From the NCBI GenBank assembly GCA_963703605.1, contig CAVPFC010000033.1, forward strand, positions 1-64,000: a DNA stretch of 64,000 bases, in the 5' to 3' direction. Both the position numbers and the translations under genes were made by a program. Positions 1-7,959 of this stretch are shown piece after piece (the first letter of the stretch is position 1; every line of letters starts with the position of its first letter). Source of the DNA: DASXKD01 sp963703605 (GTDB lineage Bacteria; Actinomycetota; Actinomycetes; Streptosporangiales; Streptosporangiaceae). The notes beneath the pieces are model-generated. The model was given only the letters and a program-made list of their open reading frames with translations. It had not been told where the DNA came from and did not search any database.

Positions 1-1
1 G

Positions 2-2434
2 CACCTCCAGCGGCTGGCGACCGACGGGGATTACCTGAGGCGGCTGGACGAGGCAGCCGGTGACCTGCGGGAGTACCTGTCCGCCGCGCGGTGGTATCAG
101 CTCAGCGCGGGCGAGGCAGCGGGCAGGAGGCCGGCGGCCATCGCGTACTTCTCGCCCGAGTACGGCATCGCCGCGGCGCTCCCGCAGTACTCCGGCGGGC
201 TGGGCATCCTGGCCGGCGACCACCTCAAGGCCGCCAGCGACCTGGGCGTCCCGCTGATCGGGGTCGGGCTGCTCTACCGGCACGGCTACTTCAGCCAGTC
301 GCTGTCGCCGGAGGGGTGGCAGCTCGAGCGCTATCCGGCCGGCGACCCGAACGGCTTGCCCCTCACGCTGCTCCGGGACGGCGAGGGGGCCCCGGTCAGC
401 GTCGTCCTGTCGCTGGCCGAGGACCGCACCGTGGCCGCGCAGGTCTGGCTGGCGCAGGTGGGCAGGGTGCCGCTGCTCCTGCTCGACTCCTACGTGGAGC
501 AGAACGAGCCGGCGCTGCGGGAGGTCACCGACCGGCTCTACGGCGGCGGCAGTGAGCACCGCCTGCGGCAGGAACTGCTGCTCGGCATGGGGGGCGTGCG
601 CGCGGTGCGGGCGTACTGCGCGCTCACCGGCCACCCGGAGCCCGAGGTCTTCCACACCAACGAGGGCCACGCGGGCTTCCTCGGCCTGGAGCGGATCCGC
701 GAGTACGCGGCGCAGGGCCTGTCCTTCGACGAGGCGATCGAGGCCTGCCGGGCCGGCACCGTGTTCACCACGCACACCCCGGTTCCCGCCGGTATCGACA
801 GGTTCGCGAGGAACCTCGTGGAAAGCCACTTCAGTGGGTCCGCGGCGGACCCCGCGCTGCCCTGCGACCGGGTACTCGCGCTGGGCGCGGAAACCTATCC
901 CGGCGGTGACCCCGAGGTGTTCAACATGGCCGTGATGGGCATGCGCCTGGCCCAGCGGGTGAACGGGGTCAGCAAGCTGCACGGCCAGGTGAGCCGGGAG
1001 ATGTTCGCCGGCCTGTGGCCGGGTTTCGACGCCGCGGAGGTGCCGGTCAGCTCGGTCACGAACGGCGTGCACGTGGCGACCTGGGTGGCCCCGGAGATCC
1101 TGAACGAGGGCGGCACCGCCGGGCCGGACGGCGGGGAGCCCGGCGACGCCCTGGCGTGGGACAAGGTGGCGGGCATCGGCGCGGACCGGATGTGGGAGAT
1201 CCGCCGTACGCTCCGGCGCCGTCTGGTCACCGAGGCGCGGCAGCGGCTGCACGCCTCGTGGCGGCAGCGCGGCGTGTCCGGGGCCGAGCTGGGCTGGATC
1301 CGCAGCGCGCTGGACGAGAACGTGCTGACGATCGGCTTCGCCCGCCGGGTGCCGTCCTACAAGCGCCTGACCTTGATGCTGCACGACCCGGAGCGGCTCA
1401 CCGGGCTGCTGCTCGACCCGGAGCGCCCGGTGCAGCTGGTGATCGCGGGCAAGGCCCATCCCGCGGACGACGGCGGCAAGCAGCTCATCCAGCAGATGGT
1501 CAGGTTCGCCGACGACCCGAAGGTGCGCCACCGCATCCTGTTCCTCCCCGACTACGACATGGCGCTGGCCACCGCCATGGTCCAGGGGTGCGACGTGTGG
1601 CTGAACAACCCGCTGCGGCCGCTCGAGGCGTGCGGTACCTCCGGCATGAAATCCGCGCTGAACGGCGGCCTGAACCTGTCGGTGCGGGACGGCTGGTGGG
1701 ACGAGTGGTTCGACGGCGAGAACGGCTGGGCCATCCCGTCGGCGGACGACGTGACCGACCCGGCCCGCCGCGACGAACTGGAGGCCGGCGCGCTGTACGA
1801 CCTGCTGGAGCAGGTGGTGGCGCCGCTGTTCTACGACACGGGCGCGGACGGGCTGCCCGGGCGATGGCTGGAGATGGTCGCGCACACCTTCGCCGACCTT
1901 GGCCCGCGCGCGCAGGCGTCCCGGATGGTCCGCGAGTACGTGACCGGGGAGTACGAGCCGGCGGCGCGCGCGTCCCGGGCGCTGGCCGGCGATGCCACCG
2001 GCCCGGGCCGGTTCGCCGCCGCCCGGGAGCTGGCCGCGTGGAAGCGCCGGGTGCGAGCGGCCTGGGCGGGCGTGCACATCGAGCACATCGAGGCCGGGGA
2101 CGGCGAGCGGGGCCCCGGAGACCTGCTGCCGGTCCGGGCGAGCGTGGCGCTGGGCGAGCTGTCGCCGGGCGACGTCATCGTCGAGGCGGTCAGCGGCAGG
2201 GTGGACGACAACGACGAGATCGTCGAGCCGGCGACGTTCCCGCTGTCCCTGGCCGCGCCGCCCGCCGACGGCATCGCGCGGTACGCGGGAGAGGCGCGGC
2301 TGGGCAGGCCCGGCCCGTTCGGATACACGGTGCGGGTGGTGCCCGGCCATCCGCTGCTGGCCACCCAGGCCGAGATGGGCCTGGTCGCGTACCCCGCCGC
2401 TCCCGCGGGGATGACCAACGGCGACCTTCGCTAG
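2..2434 (+). CDS. glgP: alpha-glucan (glycogen) phosphorylase, 5' end missing
   Basis: The enzyme releases glucose-1-phosphate from glycogen or maltodextrin by phosphorolysis with a PLP cofactor. The reading frame is open from base 2 to the stop, giving about 810 residues; roughly 50 N-terminal residues of an actinobacterial GlgP (about 860 aa) lie outside the window. Family segments are visible: SPEYGIAAALPQYSGGLGIL near the left edge, HTNEGHAGFL, VNGVSKLHG, and EACGTSGMKSALNGG, whose Lys is the expected PLP-binding residue. The C-terminal third carries the extra beta-rich domain of the short bacterial alpha-glucan phosphorylases. A perfect hairpin follows the stop. The family is clear; only the exact glucan substrate is inferred. 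Confidence 0.95.
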   Translation, partial: HLQRLATDGDYLRRLDEAAGDLREYLSAARWYQLSAGEAAGRRPAAIAYFSPEYGIAAALPQYSGGLGILAGDHLKAASDLGVPLIGVGLLYRHGYFSQSLSPEGWQLERYPAGDPNGLPLTLLRDGEGAPVSVVLSLAEDRTVAAQVWLAQVGRVPLLLLDSYVEQNEPALREVTDRLYGGGSEHRLRQELLLGMGGVRAVRAYCALTGHPEPEVFHTNEGHAGFLGLERIREYAAQGLSFDEAIEACRAGTVFTTHTPVPAGIDRFARNLVESHFSGSAADPALPCDRVLALGAETYPGGDPEVFNMAVMGMRLAQRVNGVSKLHGQVSREMFAGLWPGFDAAEVPVSSVTNGVHVATWVAPEILNEGGTAGPDGGEPGDALAWDKVAGIGADRMWEIRRTLRRRLVTEARQRLHASWRQRGVSGAELGWIRSALDENVLTIGFARRVPSYKRLTLMLHDPERLTGLLLDPERPVQLVIAGKAHPADDGGKQLIQQMVRFADDPKVRHRILFLPDYDMALATAMVQGCDVWLNNPLRPLEACGTSGMKSALNGGLNLSVRDGWWDEWFDGENGWAIPSADDVTDPARRDELEAGALYDLLEQVVAPLFYDTGADGLPGRWLEMVAHTFADLGPRAQASRMVREYVTGEYEPAARASRALAGDATGPGRFAAARELAAWKRRVRAAWAGVHIEHIEAGDGERGPGDLLPVRASVALGELSPGDVIVEAVSGRVDDNDEIVEPATFPLSLAAPPADGIARYAGEARLGRPGPFGYTVRVVPGHPLLATQAEMGLVAYPAAPAGMTNGDLR

Positions 2435-2467
2435 CGCGGGCAGCGGCCCGTGCGCCGGCGGCCGCGC

Positions 2468-2488
2468 CCGGGCGGCGAAGCCGCCCGG
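2468..2488 (+). terminator. hairpin terminator after glgP
   Basis: A perfect 9-bp stem, CCGGGCGGC / GCCGCCCGG, with a GAA loop lies 34 nt after the glgP stop. It has no T-run, which is usual for actinobacterial I-shaped terminators. Confidence 0.6.
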
Positions 2489-2728
2489 CCTGACCGGTCG
2501 GCTAGATCCACATCAATCATTACTCAGTGGAAGTAAACCATCGCGCTGAGTGTCGCGTCTCATAGGTGCCTCCCGGCCAAGACAGGGACAGACTGGCCTG
2601 CCGGGCCGGGAGGCGACCAATGGAGCCCTGGGGGGGCTACTGAGGGGCGCGCGCGCACGCGGGCAACGACCTGCCGTCCGTGCCACTTTGACTGCCGCCC
2701 ATCCCGGTATGTGAAAGGACGAGTCACC

Positions 2729-2929
2729 ATGAGGTCAGACATCCAGCCCGAGAGCCCACTCCTCACCCCGGCCGAGGTGGCGGCGCTGTTCCGGGTGGAC
2801 CCCAAGACCGTCACGCGCTGGGCGCAGCAGGGCAAGCTCCGCTCGATCCGCACCCTTGGCGGGCACCGCCGGTACCGCGAGGCCGAGATCCAGGCGTTCC
2901 TGGACCGACCGCTGGCGTCCGGCCAGTAA
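2729..2929 (+). CDS. bldC: BldC-type MerR-like DNA-binding regulator
   Basis: A 66-residue protein that is almost entirely one winged-helix MerR-like DNA-binding domain. The core LLTPAEVAALFRVDPKTVTRWA followed by GKLRSIRTLGGHRRYRE is the BldC signature. In streptomycetes BldC binds direct repeats cooperatively and holds back the onset of sporulation; that role is carried over from the family. The ATG at 2729 was chosen over the in-frame GTG at 2711 because an AAAGGA ribosome site sits about nine bases before it. The 240-nt leader upstream is AT-richer than its surroundings, but I could not define promoter boxes in it. The gene stands alone. Confidence 0.93.
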   Translation: MRSDIQPESPLLTPAEVAALFRVDPKTVTRWAQQGKLRSIRTLGGHRRYREAEIQAFLDRPLASGQ

Positions 2930-3554
2930 GGGCGTGCCCGGTGGGGCGGCCCGGGCGCGAGTCGCCCTGGCCGGCCCGGCGGCCGCCGCTCCTCGCCGCC
3001 CCGGCGGCGATCACCGTGGGCGCGCGGGCTGGTGGCACCGGCGTAAAGCAGAAATTCAGGCCGGGCGGGCACTGGCCGGGCGGGCGCAGGCCGGGGGCGG
3101 GCGCGGAGCGGGGGCGGGACAAGCAGAGCGTGGGGGCGGGGAAAGCAGAGCCTGGGCGGGCCGGCCTGCGCGCTGGACTGCACGGATCATGCATTACGCC
3201 AGCGCCGTGGAACCCGGCCAGCGGGCCAGCCCCGGATCCCGGCCGGCCCTGACCCCCGCAGGCTCTCCCGCCCCGGCTCAGCCGACGTCAGCACCCCGGT
3301 CCCGGGCGGAGAGCACCCGGCAACGGAACTGCTGGGCTCGCGGCGGCTCTGCTCGCCTCGACCCCGCCGCCCCGCCCAATGCTGCCCCTGGCTGCGTTCT
3401 CGTCGGTCGCCAGCCAACCAGGCTGGCTCCCTCCTCGGCCTTGCCAGGGATTGCCTGGGATCGCCGCTCTGCGTCGTGCCGGAGGCGCGCAAAGAGCGGA
3501 GCCAGCGTCCCATTACCGGGCGCTCTATGATCGTGCTCGGCACGGGAGGTGCGC
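2930..3554. other. gene-free region with G-rich repeats
   Basis: No reading frame here has family features, ribosome sites or consistent codon use. The stretch is dominated by G-rich, C-poor runs (about 3050-3175), including two copies of a repeat that recurs at 26.4 kb inside a coding region. The last 60 bases, before 3555, carry the GGGAGG ribosome site of the enoyl-CoA hydratase gene. Confidence 0.6.
3105..3151 (+). repeat. G-rich dispersed repeat, two copies
   Basis: Two adjacent copies of a motif close to GCGGGGGCGGGGAAAG followed by CAGAG (about 3105-3127 and 3128-3151). The first copy reads GGGACAAGCAGAG. The same motif forms a four-copy array at 26454-26542, and a related one ending GGGGCTAGCAGAG lies at 13967-14025. 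Its runs of four or five G could form G-quadruplexes. Confidence 0.7.
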
Positions 3555-4334
3555 ATGGGCGAGTTCGTGCGGGTGGAGACCGACGGGGCAGTCGCGACGA
3601 TCCGGCTTGACCGGCCCCCGATGAACGCGCTCAACGCGCAGGTCCAGGACGAGATCGCGGCGGCCGCCGGGCAGGTCGACGCCGACCCCGGCGTCCGCGC
3701 CGTCGTGCTCTACGGCGGGGAGCAGGTCTTCGCGGCCGGTGCCGACATCAAGGAGATGGCGGAGGCCAGCTTCGCCCAGGTGGCGTTCGACAGCCGCCGG
3801 CTACAGGCCGCGTTCACGGCGGTCGCCAGGATCGGCAAGCCGGTCGTGGCTGCGGTGACCGGGTACGCCCTCGGCGGCGGCCTGGAACTGGCGTTGTGCG
3901 CCGACTTCCGGGTGGCCGGCGCCGGGGCGCGCCTCGGCCAGCCCGAGATCCTGCTCGGGATCATCCCCGGGGCAGGCGGGACACAGCGGCTGCCCCGGCT
4001 CGTCGGGCCCGCGCGGGCCAAGGACATCGTCTTCACCGGGCGGTTCGTTCCGGCGGCGGAGGCGCACGAGATCGGCCTTGTGGACAAGGTGGTCCCCGAC
4101 GGCGAGGTGTACCAGGCGGCGCGTGAGCTGGTCGCCCGCTACGCCACCGGCCCGGCGGTGGCGCTGCGCGCCGCCAAGCAGGCGATCGACGCCGGGCTCG
4201 AGACCGACCTGGACACCGGCCTGGAGATCGAGCGGCTGCATTTCGCCGCGCTGTTCGCGACCGAGGACCAGCGGACGGGAATGCGCAGCTTCATCGACAA
4301 TGGGCCGGGGAAGGCCACGTTTGCCGGGCGGTGA
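3555..4334 (+). CDS. enoyl-CoA hydratase/isomerase family protein
   Basis: A crotonase-fold enzyme of 259 residues, most likely adding water to trans-2-enoyl-CoA in fatty-acid or amino-acid breakdown. The oxyanion-hole segment (FAAGADIKEM) and the block GGGLELALCADFRVAG then LGQPEILLGIIPGAGGTQRL keep both glutamates that act as general acid/base in true hydratases (the Glu of GGGLEL and the Glu of GQPEI). The ATG at 3555 is preferred because GGGAGG at 3544-3549 spaces well to it, whereas the GTG at 3549 overlaps that site. The next gene starts 10 bases after the stop, suggesting cotranscription. The acyl chain preferred cannot be read. Confidence 0.92.
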   Translation: MGEFVRVETDGAVATIRLDRPPMNALNAQVQDEIAAAAGQVDADPGVRAVVLYGGEQVFAAGADIKEMAEASFAQVAFDSRRLQAAFTAVARIGKPVVAAVTGYALGGGLELALCADFRVAGAGARLGQPEILLGIIPGAGGTQRLPRLVGPARAKDIVFTGRFVPAAEAHEIGLVDKVVPDGEVYQAARELVARYATGPAVALRAAKQAIDAGLETDLDTGLEIERLHFAALFATEDQRTGMRSFIDNGPGKATFAGR

Positions 4335-4344
4335 TACTGGGACC

Positions 4345-4761
4345 ATGACCGAGCCGGCCGACGACCTGTCCCTGGAGATGCTCGCCGCTGCGCTGCGCGC
4401 GGACAGCGCCGACGTGGCCGTGTACGCGCGGGTGCTCACCGAGTCGCTCGGCGAGGCCCTGCCGCCCGATTGCGTGACGGTCGAGCGGGCCCGGCGGACG
4501 ATGGCCGACCGCAGAAACGGCCGGCCCGGCCAGGTGGAGAAGGTGACGGTGCGGCTCGGCGACCAGGTGCTGTCGCTGGGGGTGCAGCCCGGCCGCCCGC
4601 CGGCCGCCGAGATCTGCAAAGAAGTACGCGGGATCGTGCTCTCCCGCCAGCCCGCCACGCTGCAGCAATGGCTCGACGAACTGGCCCGGGGGCTGGTCGC
4701 CCACGCCCAGCAGAATGCGCACGCGGCCGAGGTACTGCGTAAGCTCGTAGCAGGGTCCTAG
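4345..4761 (+). CDS. conserved hypothetical protein, 138 aa
   Basis: I do not recognise a named family. The protein is acidic at the N-terminus and helical in character, with no signal peptide and no membrane segment. It has a basic patch around residues 48-58 (RARRTMADRRNGR), a short strand-rich middle (VEKVTVRLGDQVLSLGVQPG) and a helical C-terminus (LQQWLDELARGLVAHAQQNA). It follows the enoyl-CoA hydratase by 10 bases and precedes a Ser/Thr kinase by 71 bases, so it may share a transcript with either. Small proteins of this make-up beside fatty-acid or kinase genes are common in actinobacteria; the function is unknown. Confidence 0.75.
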   Translation: MTEPADDLSLEMLAAALRADSADVAVYARVLTESLGEALPPDCVTVERARRTMADRRNGRPGQVEKVTVRLGDQVLSLGVQPGRPPAAEICKEVRGIVLSRQPATLQQWLDELARGLVAHAQQNAHAAEVLRKLVAGS

Positions 4762-4832
4762 AAGATCCGCCGGGGCTGGCTTGCCGAACCGGCCGGGGAT
4801 GCGGAACGGGGGTCCGTAGTCTGGGAATTGCC

Positions 4833-6872
4833 ATGAGCGATCAGGACGTGGTACCCGACAGGCTTGGCGCCTATCGCCTGCTCGACCGGATCGGTGAGGG
4901 CGGGATGGGCGTTGTCTACCTTGCCCGCGACCTGGGCCACCGGACCGTGGCGCTCAAGGTCCTGCGCTCCAGCGTGGCTGGGGACCCGACGGCCCGGCGG
5001 CGGCTGGCCCGCGAGGTGGAGACGATGCAGCGGGTCCGCAGCCCGCACGTCGCCGAGGTGATCGACGCCGACCTGACCGGCGAGATTCCCTACATCGTGA
5101 CCCGCTTCGTGCCCGGCCGCACGCTCGACGACCTGGTCACCGAGTGCGGCCCGCTACACGGGCCCGCCCTGGCCGCGCTTGCCTGCGGGCTTGCCGACGC
5201 CATGGTCGCGGTGCACGCCGCCGGGGTGGTCCACCGCGACCTCAAGCCGGGCAACGTCATGCTGGTGCACGACACGCCCGTGGTGATCGACTTCGGCATC
5301 GCGCAGGGTCCCGACGCAACCCGGCTGACCATGACCGGGATGTTCATGGGCACGCCAGGTTACCTGGCGCCCGAGGTCATCGAGGGCCGCCCGAGCAGCG
5401 AGGCTTCCGACGTGCACGCGTGGGGGGCAACGGTTGGTTTCGCCGCCACCGGCCGCCCGCCGTTCGGCACCGGTTCCTACGAGACCATCTTCTACCGGAT
5501 CGTGAACGGGCAGGCCGACCTGGACGGCGCCCCGGTGACGCTGCTCCCCCTGGTGGCCGCCGCGCTCGCCCGGGACCCCACGCACCGGCCGCCCGCGATC
5601 CAGCTCCGCGCCCAGGCGGCGGTGCTCGACCCGGCCACCCTCGTCTCGGCGCCGCTGGCAAACGGGGCCCGTGGGGCGGCCGCCGGGCTGGCCGCGGCCG
5701 GAGCGACCCGGTCCGACGTGGCGCCCGCGCGCGATCAGCCGACGGCGCTGCCCGGGGCCGCACTGCCCGGGGCCGCGCTGCCCGGGGCGGGGCCGCCGGG
5801 GCTGGCCGCCGGCGGTGGCGCGCCGCTCGCCGCCGGGCTCCCGGGGGCCGCCGGGACCGGCGCCGCGGGATCCCCCGCCTGGGCCGGCGCCGGGGTGACG
5901 GCGCTGCCCGGGACCGGGGCGCCGGCGGTGCCCGCGGTTCCGGGGGCCCTCGATCCGGGCATCACGATGGACGCCAGTGCAGCGGGCGTACTGGCCCCCT
6001 CCACCTGGCCGCTCACCACGGCCCGCCCGCTTTCCGATGACCTCGGCGACGTCCTCACCCCGGTCCGCTACGCGCGCGACGCCAAGAAGCGCGGGCGCGG
6101 CGGCACCCCGGCGGGCCCCGCGCCCGGCACCCCGCCCGTTCCCGGGGCCGTGGCGGACTCCGGCGGCGCCGCTGCACGCAGCCGCTGGCACCCGGTCCTG
6201 GTGGTCGCCTCGGTTCTGGTCGTGGCCAGCGCCTGCGTCCTGCTGCCGGTTGCCGGGACCCTGGTCGCCCTTGCCTTGTTCGCGGCGTTGCGCACCGCGG
6301 GGCTGGTCCAGCGCCGGAGCGCCGCCCGGCGCCTGGCGCGGGGGACCAGGGCCACCGATCCGCTGGTGACCGCCGTGTCGCTGCCCTGGTTCCTGGCCCG
6401 GGCGCTGCTCGCGCTGCTGCTGCTCGCGCCGCTCGCGCTGGCCGCCGCCGCCGTCGCGGCCGGGGTGGCGGTCGCGGCCGCGCCCGGCGCCTGGCCGCAC
6501 CGTGCCCTCGCCTACGCCGCGGGCATGCTGGTGATCTTCTACGGCTTCGGGCCGGGGTCGCGCATGCCCCGGGCCCAGCTTCGCCGGTTCTTCGGCGCGG
6601 TCGCGAAGACTCCGGCGGCACAGGTGGTGACGCTGATCGGGATGGCCGTCCTCGTCGCTGCCGCGGTCACCGCGGCGGTGACCTGGCCGTCGGCCTTCTG
6701 GCCCACGGTGGTGCCACATTCGTTCGTCCACTTCGGGGTTATCCACCTCGCGCCGTTGCGCCACCTGAGCTATCACTTCGGCGTGGCACACCATTTCCGC
6801 GTGGTGCGCGGCTACCTGCTGCGTCACTTCGCGCCGCTGCGCCGCCTCACGCCGCTGCGCAGCGCCGGCTAG
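4833..6872 (+). CDS. membrane-anchored serine/threonine protein kinase (PknB-like kinase domain)
   Basis: A eukaryotic-type kinase of 679 residues. The N-terminal kinase domain (about 11-270) has the glycine loop GEGGMGVVYLA, the ATP lysine in VALKVL (K42), the catalytic loop HRDLKPGN (134-141), DFG (153-155) and an APE segment. An alanine/proline/glycine-rich linker of about 180 residues follows, with degenerate PGAALPGAALPGAG repeats. The C-terminal third holds several hydrophobic segments (about residues 450-480, 515-560, 595-620) and a histidine-rich tail. It has no PASTA repeats, so it is not PknB itself. The multi-pass C-terminal region suggests a membrane sensor. The ligand and targets are unknown; the FHA protein encoded convergently next door is a plausible reader of phosphothreonine. 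Confidence 0.92.
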   Translation: MSDQDVVPDRLGAYRLLDRIGEGGMGVVYLARDLGHRTVALKVLRSSVAGDPTARRRLAREVETMQRVRSPHVAEVIDADLTGEIPYIVTRFVPGRTLDDLVTECGPLHGPALAALACGLADAMVAVHAAGVVHRDLKPGNVMLVHDTPVVIDFGIAQGPDATRLTMTGMFMGTPGYLAPEVIEGRPSSEASDVHAWGATVGFAATGRPPFGTGSYETIFYRIVNGQADLDGAPVTLLPLVAAALARDPTHRPPAIQLRAQAAVLDPATLVSAPLANGARGAAAGLAAAGATRSDVAPARDQPTALPGAALPGAALPGAGPPGLAAGGGAPLAAGLPGAAGTGAAGSPAWAGAGVTALPGTGAPAVPAVPGALDPGITMDASAAGVLAPSTWPLTTARPLSDDLGDVLTPVRYARDAKKRGRGGTPAGPAPGTPPVPGAVADSGGAAARSRWHPVLVVASVLVVASACVLLPVAGTLVALALFAALRTAGLVQRRSAARRLARGTRATDPLVTAVSLPWFLARALLALLLLAPLALAAAAVAAGVAVAAAPGAWPHRALAYAAGMLVIFYGFGPGSRMPRAQLRRFFGAVAKTPAAQVVTLIGMAVLVAAAVTAAVTWPSAFWPTVVPHSFVHFGVIHLAPLRHLSYHFGVAHHFRVVRGYLLRHFAPLRRLTPLRSAG

Positions 6873-6889
6873 CCGGGAGACACCCGGCT
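6871..6889. terminator. bidirectional hairpin between convergent kinase and FHA genes
   Basis: A perfect 7-bp stem, AGCCGGG / CCCGGCT, with a 5-nt loop. It begins inside the kinase stop codon and ends 17 nt before the stop of the convergent gene, so it could serve both transcripts. Confidence 0.5.
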
Positions 6890-6905
6890 CGTCTCTGGCG
6901 CTGGG

Positions 6906-7700
6906 TTAACTGACGCGATGGCCGATGCCGTTGGCCTGGCTGCCGACCGCGCGATTGGCGCCGGGGCCGTTGCCCGGTGGCACGTCCGTGCCGATGGCGG
7001 CGCCGTCGCCCTGGGCGGCGGGCCGGTCCGGTTCCCGGCGCCTGGGCGCCGGCACCGCACCGGGTGGCGGTTCCCCGCGCTCGGCCGGCCCGGGGCGCGG
7101 TGCCTGCGCTGCCCGCTCGGCCGGGGGCAGCGGCCGGACCAGGCCGAGGGCGATCACCTCGTTGGCCAGCCGCACCCGCCGGTTCGGGCCCTCGGGTATC
7201 CGGAACTTCTGGTAGAGGCGGAGCAGGTGCTGCTTGACGGCCGCCTCGGTAACGACGAGGTCGGACGCGATCTCGCGGGCCGTGGCGGGGGCTACGAATG
7301 CCTCGTCGGAAAGCGCAGGCCGGCACAGGGAGGTGAGGACGTCGAGTTCCCTGCGGGTCAGCTCGGGGCTGGCCGAGCGCCGCAGCTCGACCTCGGCGGC
7401 AAGGTCTTCCCTGGGGATACCGCCGACCCGGCAACGCGCCGAGCCGAAGCTGAGCACGTCGCCTTCTTCCAGGACCCGGCGCGCCACAAGCCGCCCGTTG
7501 ACCCGGGTCCCGTTACGCGATAATCCCAGGTCGGCGACGTAAGCGTACGGACCGTGGCGGACGATCTCGGCATGCAGCCGGGAGACGCTGGGGTCGGTGA
7601 GGCGCACATCGACGCCGCTCCCGCGTCCCACGGTGGTTACCGTTTCCGCCAGCGGGATGACATCGCCGGTCTCTTCGATGCGAATGTAAGGCCCCTCCAC
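6906..7700 (-). CDS. FHA-domain transcriptional regulator with C-terminal HTH
   Basis: A 264-residue protein joining a phosphothreonine-binding FHA domain to a DNA-binding helix-turn-helix. The FHA domain (about 1-95) has the conserved VGRGSGVDVRL, SRLHAEI and NGTRVNG segments. A LuxR/winged-helix-like segment (about 110-178) contains LTRRELDVLTSLC and REIASDLVVTEAAVKQHLLRLYQKF. A disordered Pro/Arg-rich tail fills residues 180-264. The GTG start is preceded by AGGAGA. It faces the Ser/Thr kinase gene, and I infer that kinase signalling controls it. A perfect inverted repeat lies upstream between it and the divergent citrate synthase gene. Confidence 0.85.
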   Translation of the reverse strand: MEGPYIRIEETGDVIPLAETVTTVGRGSGVDVRLTDPSVSRLHAEIVRHGPYAYVADLGLSRNGTRVNGRLVARRVLEEGDVLSFGSARCRVGGIPREDLAAEVELRRSASPELTRRELDVLTSLCRPALSDEAFVAPATAREIASDLVVTEAAVKQHLLRLYQKFRIPEGPNRRVRLANEVIALGLVRPLPPAERAAQAPRPGPAERGEPPPGAVPAPRRREPDRPAAQGDGAAIGTDVPPGNGPGANRAVGSQANGIGHRVS

Positions 7701-7763
7701 AAGGTTCTCCTGCCTGGCTAAGTAGCGACTGAGGTCTTACGGTCTGGTTACCCCCCTGCGGGG

Positions 7764-7786
7764 CCTTCCTAATCACCCTAGGAAGG
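7764..7786. promoter_or_regulatory. perfect inverted repeat in divergent intergenic region
   Basis: CCTTCCTA-N7-TAGGAAGG, with perfect 8-bp arms, lies between the FHA regulator (leftward) and citrate synthase (rightward). It could be an operator for the FHA-HTH protein or a transcript hairpin; the symmetric AT-containing arms and the divergent context favour an operator. Confidence 0.4.
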
Positions 7787-7959
7787 ACGAGTGCCCCGGC
7801 ATCAGGCGCTGGCCCGGCCACCGGTGCGCGCGCGGCTTGCCTCGCGGGCGGCCCCGGGCATCACACCCGCCGCGCGGGGAAGGGAGGCCGGCGGGGCCGG
7901 CGGGGATGACGGCCCGGCGCAAGTACACTGCCGAGCGGGTCGTGCGGAAGGAAGTCGTC

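Noticed and set aside
2560..3183. Minus-strand proline/arginine-rich frame over the G-rich region
   Set aside because: It arises from reading the G-rich repeats; no start signal or family, and it overlaps bldC antisense.
5740..5800. Repeats within the kinase linker as a mobile or CRISPR-like array
   Set aside because: Degenerate in-frame PGAAL codon repeats in a low-complexity linker; no spacer structure.
5154..6827. A 557-residue minus-strand frame opposite the Ser/Thr kinase gene
   Set aside because: A shadow of a GC-rich coding region; Gly/Arg/His-rich with no motifs. The kinase motifs on the plus strand are decisive.
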